Part shown: piece by piece, positions 4,703 to 7,112 of the stretch
How positions within the stretch are numbered: the first letter of the stretch is position 1
How the letters are laid out: the number at the start of each line of letters is the position of its first letter
Assembly: GCA_024640665.1 (NCBI GenBank)
Contig: JAHEEO010000160.1
Span: 1-7,112, forward strand
Direction of reading: 5' to 3'
Length of the DNA: 7,112 nt
Source of the DNA: Rhodospirillales bacterium
Lineage (GTDB): Bacteria; Pseudomonadota; Gammaproteobacteria; Steroidobacterales; Rariloculaceae
The notes under the pieces: generated by a model
The model's database searches: none
What the model was told of the DNA's origin: nothing
What the model saw: the letters and a program-made list of their open reading frames with translations, nothing else
Position numbers and translations under genes: made by a program

Positions 4703-6220
4703 ATGCGAATACAAACTCAAATCACTTTCCTCATGCTGACGGCGCTGGCGCCGGCATACGCGCAAGACGGCGGCGAGACGCCGATCACCCGTAATCCACT
4801 GCCGGATCCCGTCGTTAAAGGCAGTCTGATGGTCGAAATCGCAGACGTCGCGCGCCTCCCGCACTCGAAGACACTGCTGCCTGCCGCAGAGGACGTCAAT
4901 CCCGCCGGCTACTCGCGCGTCAGCTTCGTGCGCGATGCACCGGACGGCCGCCGTTTCGCCAACGACCAGCGTGGTTTCATCTGGATCATTGAGGATGGCG
5001 CCGCGCGAGCGCGGTATCTCGACACGCGCGAAACCTTGCCTTTCACGCTGTACAACCGACTCGAGAGCGGTCTCATCGGCTTCAGTTTTCATCCCGAGTT
5101 CGCCAACAACGGCTTGTTCTACACCGTGCATCTGGAGCATATAGACGGCAACCCGAGCACGCCCGATTTCATACCGCCGGGTTTTGCGCCGAGCGACGTT
5201 TCACATCACAACGTCATCAGCGAATGGCGTGCCAGTGATCCGGCAGCAGACCGGTTCGAAGGCACGCGACGCGAACTCCTGCGCGTCGCACATGTGACGA
5301 CGAACGCGTCACATCCTTTCGGCTGGGTCGGCTTCAACCCGACAGCGCAGCCCGGAGACGAGGATTACGGGCTGCTTTTCACGAGCGGCAGTGACCTCGG
5401 CTTTAGCAACGGCGGCGGTCCTAATTCCGAGAACCCAACAGCGACCCAGCGTCTCGACTCAGTGATCACGGCAATTCTGCGCATTGATCCTCGCAGCCCC
5501 TCCGAGTCTGGTGGCGATAAGGGGCTTGGCGATTACACGATACCGCCGAGCAATCCCTGGGCGGATGACGACGATCCGGACACGCTTGGCGAAATCTATG
5601 CGTACGGTTTTCGTAATGCGCACAGACTCTCCTGGGACCTCGACGACGGCACGATGTTCGTCGGTGACATAGGCATGAACCACATCGAGGAAGTTAACAT
5701 TGTCCACAAGGGCGGCAATTACGGTTGGATGGCCCGCGAGGGTTACTGGGAAAACGGCAAATGGCGCGGCGCAAATGGTGAACTAAACGAGCTGTATTCG
5801 TTGCCGGCCGATGTTCTCGACGGCACAACCCCCGACGACTACCTCTATCCTGTGGCAATTTACGACCATGACGAAGGCAATGCCATCACCGGCGTCTTCA
5901 CGTACCACGGCAGCATCGATGCGCTGCAGGGAAAAGCCCTGTTTGGTGACGTTCGACTGGGACGGCTTTTTGCCGCCGACCTCAATGCGATCAAGGCAGC
6001 CGACGACGGCATCCCCCAAACCGTCGCACCGATAGAGGAAGTGCAGCTTTTTGTTGTCGATGCAAACGGCATTCGTGAAAATGTCGAATTCATGCAGCTC
6101 GTCGAGCGCGCGCTCGGTTCGCAACCGGGTCGCGCTGATCTCCATCTCAGTCGCAGCGCAGATGGCGAAATATTTCTCACGTCGCGTCAGGACGGCATGA
6201 TTCGGATGCTCGTACCGTAA
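4703..6220 (+). CDS. Secreted PQQ-dependent sugar dehydrogenase-like protein (GSDH beta-propeller)
   Basis: The protein has 505 residues. Residues 1-20 are a Sec signal peptide ending A-Y-A before Gln21, so it acts in the periplasm. The rest is a six-bladed beta-propeller of the glucose/sorbosone dehydrogenase family (soluble GDH, Asd/YliI type). Landmarks in order: GLIGFSFHPEFANNGLFY; EIYAYGFRNAHR (297-308) with the Arg304-Asn305 pair typical of the PQQ site; GDIGMNHIEEVN; GGNYGW (337-342); YDHDEGNAITG (from 387); and FGDVRLGRLF (414-423) with Arg418 and Arg421. Relatives oxidise sugars with pyrroloquinoline quinone and pass electrons to the respiratory chain. The substrate cannot be read from sequence, and some family members have no shown activity. 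An acidic WADDDDPD loop near 288-295 may bind calcium. The ATG at 4703 is preceded by AGAGG at good spacing. No pqq genes or partner cytochrome are in the window. Confidence 0.88.
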   Translation: MRIQTQITFLMLTALAPAYAQDGGETPITRNPLPDPVVKGSLMVEIADVARLPHSKTLLPAAEDVNPAGYSRVSFVRDAPDGRRFANDQRGFIWIIEDGAARARYLDTRETLPFTLYNRLESGLIGFSFHPEFANNGLFYTVHLEHIDGNPSTPDFIPPGFAPSDVSHHNVISEWRASDPAADRFEGTRRELLRVAHVTTNASHPFGWVGFNPTAQPGDEDYGLLFTSGSDLGFSNGGGPNSENPTATQRLDSVITAILRIDPRSPSESGGDKGLGDYTIPPSNPWADDDDPDTLGEIYAYGFRNAHRLSWDLDDGTMFVGDIGMNHIEEVNIVHKGGNYGWMAREGYWENGKWRGANGELNELYSLPADVLDGTTPDDYLYPVAIYDHDEGNAITGVFTYHGSIDALQGKALFGDVRLGRLFAADLNAIKAADDGIPQTVAPIEEVQLFVVDANGIRENVEFMQLVERALGSQPGRADLHLSRSADGEIFLTSRQDGMIRMLVP

Positions 6221-6235
6221 CTGCTGTCTATGTCC

Positions 6236-6268
6236 GCCCGCCAGTCGTCACCACGACAACTGGCGGGC
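6236..6268. terminator. Strong hairpin between convergent genes, likely bidirectional transcription end
   Basis: GCCCGCCAGT (6236-6245) and ACTGGCGGGC (6259-6268) form a perfect 10-bp GC-rich stem around a 13-nt loop, in which CGT and ACG can pair further. It lies 16 nt after the sugar dehydrogenase stop and about 45 nt beyond the stop of the convergent dienelactone hydrolase gene. Neither side has a T-tract, so it may act with other factors or protect the 3' ends of the transcripts. Confidence 0.6.
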
Positions 6269-6313
6269 CATCGGCGTCCCCAAGTATTCTGCTAAGCAGC
6301 GCTATAGAGGCCT

Positions 6314-7112
6314 TCAGGCCGCAGCTTCACGCAGGTGCTGGTTGAACCAATTAATCATGCTGGTCCATGCCTGCTCCGCCGCGGCCTTGTTGTAGCGCTC
6401 CGGCGTGGCGTCATTGAAGAAACCATGAACAGAGTCCGGATAGATGTGGCCTTCAAACGTGACGTTATTGCTCCGCAGTGCTGCCTCATAGGCGGGATAC
6501 GCATTGACCAGCCGCGTGTCGAGCGCGCCGTGATGAACCTGGATTGCCGCCCGGATATTGGACACCTCGTCCGCTGCCGGAGCACCGCCGTAAAACGGGG
6601 CAGCCGCTGCCAGATCCTCGCCTAACAGCACGGCCAGCGTGTTGGACATGCTACCGCCATAGCAGAAACCGGTTGCACCAATGCGGCCATTGCAGTCTGG
6701 ACGCGCTTTCAACCATCGGGCGGCAGCAACGAAATCCTGTGTCATTTTGTCGCGATCAATCTGGCTGAATAACTGACCGCCTCGGAAGTCATCGCTTGGA
6801 TAACCGCCCGCTGAAGTGAGCGCGTCCGGCGCAAAGGCCATGAAATTTTGCAGAGCTAAGCGACGGGCTACGTCCTCGGTGTGTGGATTCAGTCCACGGT
6901 TCTCGTGAATGACGAGCACACCCGGCAGTTGCGAGGGCGTTGCGCTGCGCGAATCGGCACTGAACGGCCGAACCAGATAGCCCCGGATAAATCCGTTTCC
7001 GTCGGGCGACGGCACGGTCTCATAGCTCGCCCTGATCCGCTCGTCATCCCTCGCAACCTGCTGCCCCAGCGCATAGTTCGGCATCAGGGCGTCGACTATC
7101 ACGGCCGCGGTC
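6314..7112 (-). CDS. Dienelactone hydrolase family protein, probably Tat-exported; N-terminus beyond the window
   Basis: An alpha/beta-hydrolase of the DLH family. At least 265 codons are visible and the frame remains open to the right edge. The GTG at 7100-7102 could start it, but the preceding codons (TAAVIVDALMPNYALGQQV) look like the end of a signal peptide, so the true start lies outside. I recall YghX-like DLH proteins with Tat signals ending in a similar PNYALAQQV. The catalytic triad is present: the nucleophile Cys in GFCYGG (codon at 6662-6664), Asp in GALDTRL (6518-6520) and His in SVHGFFND (6425-6427). The HENRGLNPHTEDVARRLA segment is also characteristic. Classical DLH opens dienelactone in chlorocatechol breakdown; exported relatives have no settled substrate. 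It converges on the sugar dehydrogenase gene and is not in its operon. Confidence 0.88.
   Translation of the reverse strand, partial: TAAVIVDALMPNYALGQQVARDDERIRASYETVPSPDGNGFIRGYLVRPFSADSRSATPSQLPGVLVIHENRGLNPHTEDVARRLALQNFMAFAPDALTSAGGYPSDDFRGGQLFSQIDRDKMTQDFVAAARWLKARPDCNGRIGATGFCYGGSMSNTLAVLLGEDLAAAAPFYGGAPAADEVSNIRAAIQVHHGALDTRLVNAYPAYEAALRSNNVTFEGHIYPDSVHGFFNDATPERYNKAAAEQAWTSMINWFNQHLREAAA

Noticed and set aside
4531..4794. Plus-strand open frame of 87 codons across the sugar dehydrogenase start
   Set aside because: It overlaps the well-supported signal peptide coding region in another frame, lacks a ribosome-binding site and has no recognisable domain.

Overview
This is about 7.1 kb of proteobacterial chromosome, most likely from a gammaproteobacterium. 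The taxonomic guess rests on gene content: a UspE-like universal stress protein, Tat-exported hydrolases, a secreted PQQ-type sugar dehydrogenase, a lipoprotein cupin and TauE plus rhodanese sulfur genes. GC-rich coding and frequent GTG starts fit. The species cannot be read from the sequence. I see no phage, transposase, CRISPR array, rRNA or complete tRNA.

Left part, minus strand: a two-gene unit reading leftward, a cupin lipoprotein followed 34 nt later by a MaoC-type enoyl-CoA hydratase that runs off the left edge. A consensus TATAAT and a 21-bp palindrome lie upstream of it. The 898-1234 gap separates this unit from plus-strand genes.

Middle, plus strand: a small GIY-YIG nuclease-fold protein overlaps by 7 nt a TauE/SafE permease that stops at half its normal length. 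Its coding DNA passes abruptly, in a different frame, into a rhodanese domain with intact active site but no start of its own. The best reading is a deletion scar in a sulfide-detoxification locus that once held a full TauE and probably a persulfide dioxygenase-rhodanese fusion. Then comes a Tat-exported amidohydrolase-2 family enzyme (decarboxylase/hydrolase type), a 230-nt gap, an intact UspA-family protein, and a decayed UspE-like gene with one clear and one probable frameshift.

Right part: a secreted PQQ-dependent sugar dehydrogenase-like beta-propeller (plus strand) converges on a dienelactone hydrolase family protein (minus strand, start beyond the right edge), with a strong hairpin between them.

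Three proteins appear to be exported enzymes (amidohydrolase, sugar dehydrogenase, dienelactone hydrolase-like) and the cupin appears to be a lipoprotein, so the window leans towards periplasmic metabolism of small organic compounds. The orientations do not support one common operon. I found no convincing new multi-gene system. The most informative features are the two decayed loci (TauE/rhodanese and UspE-like).
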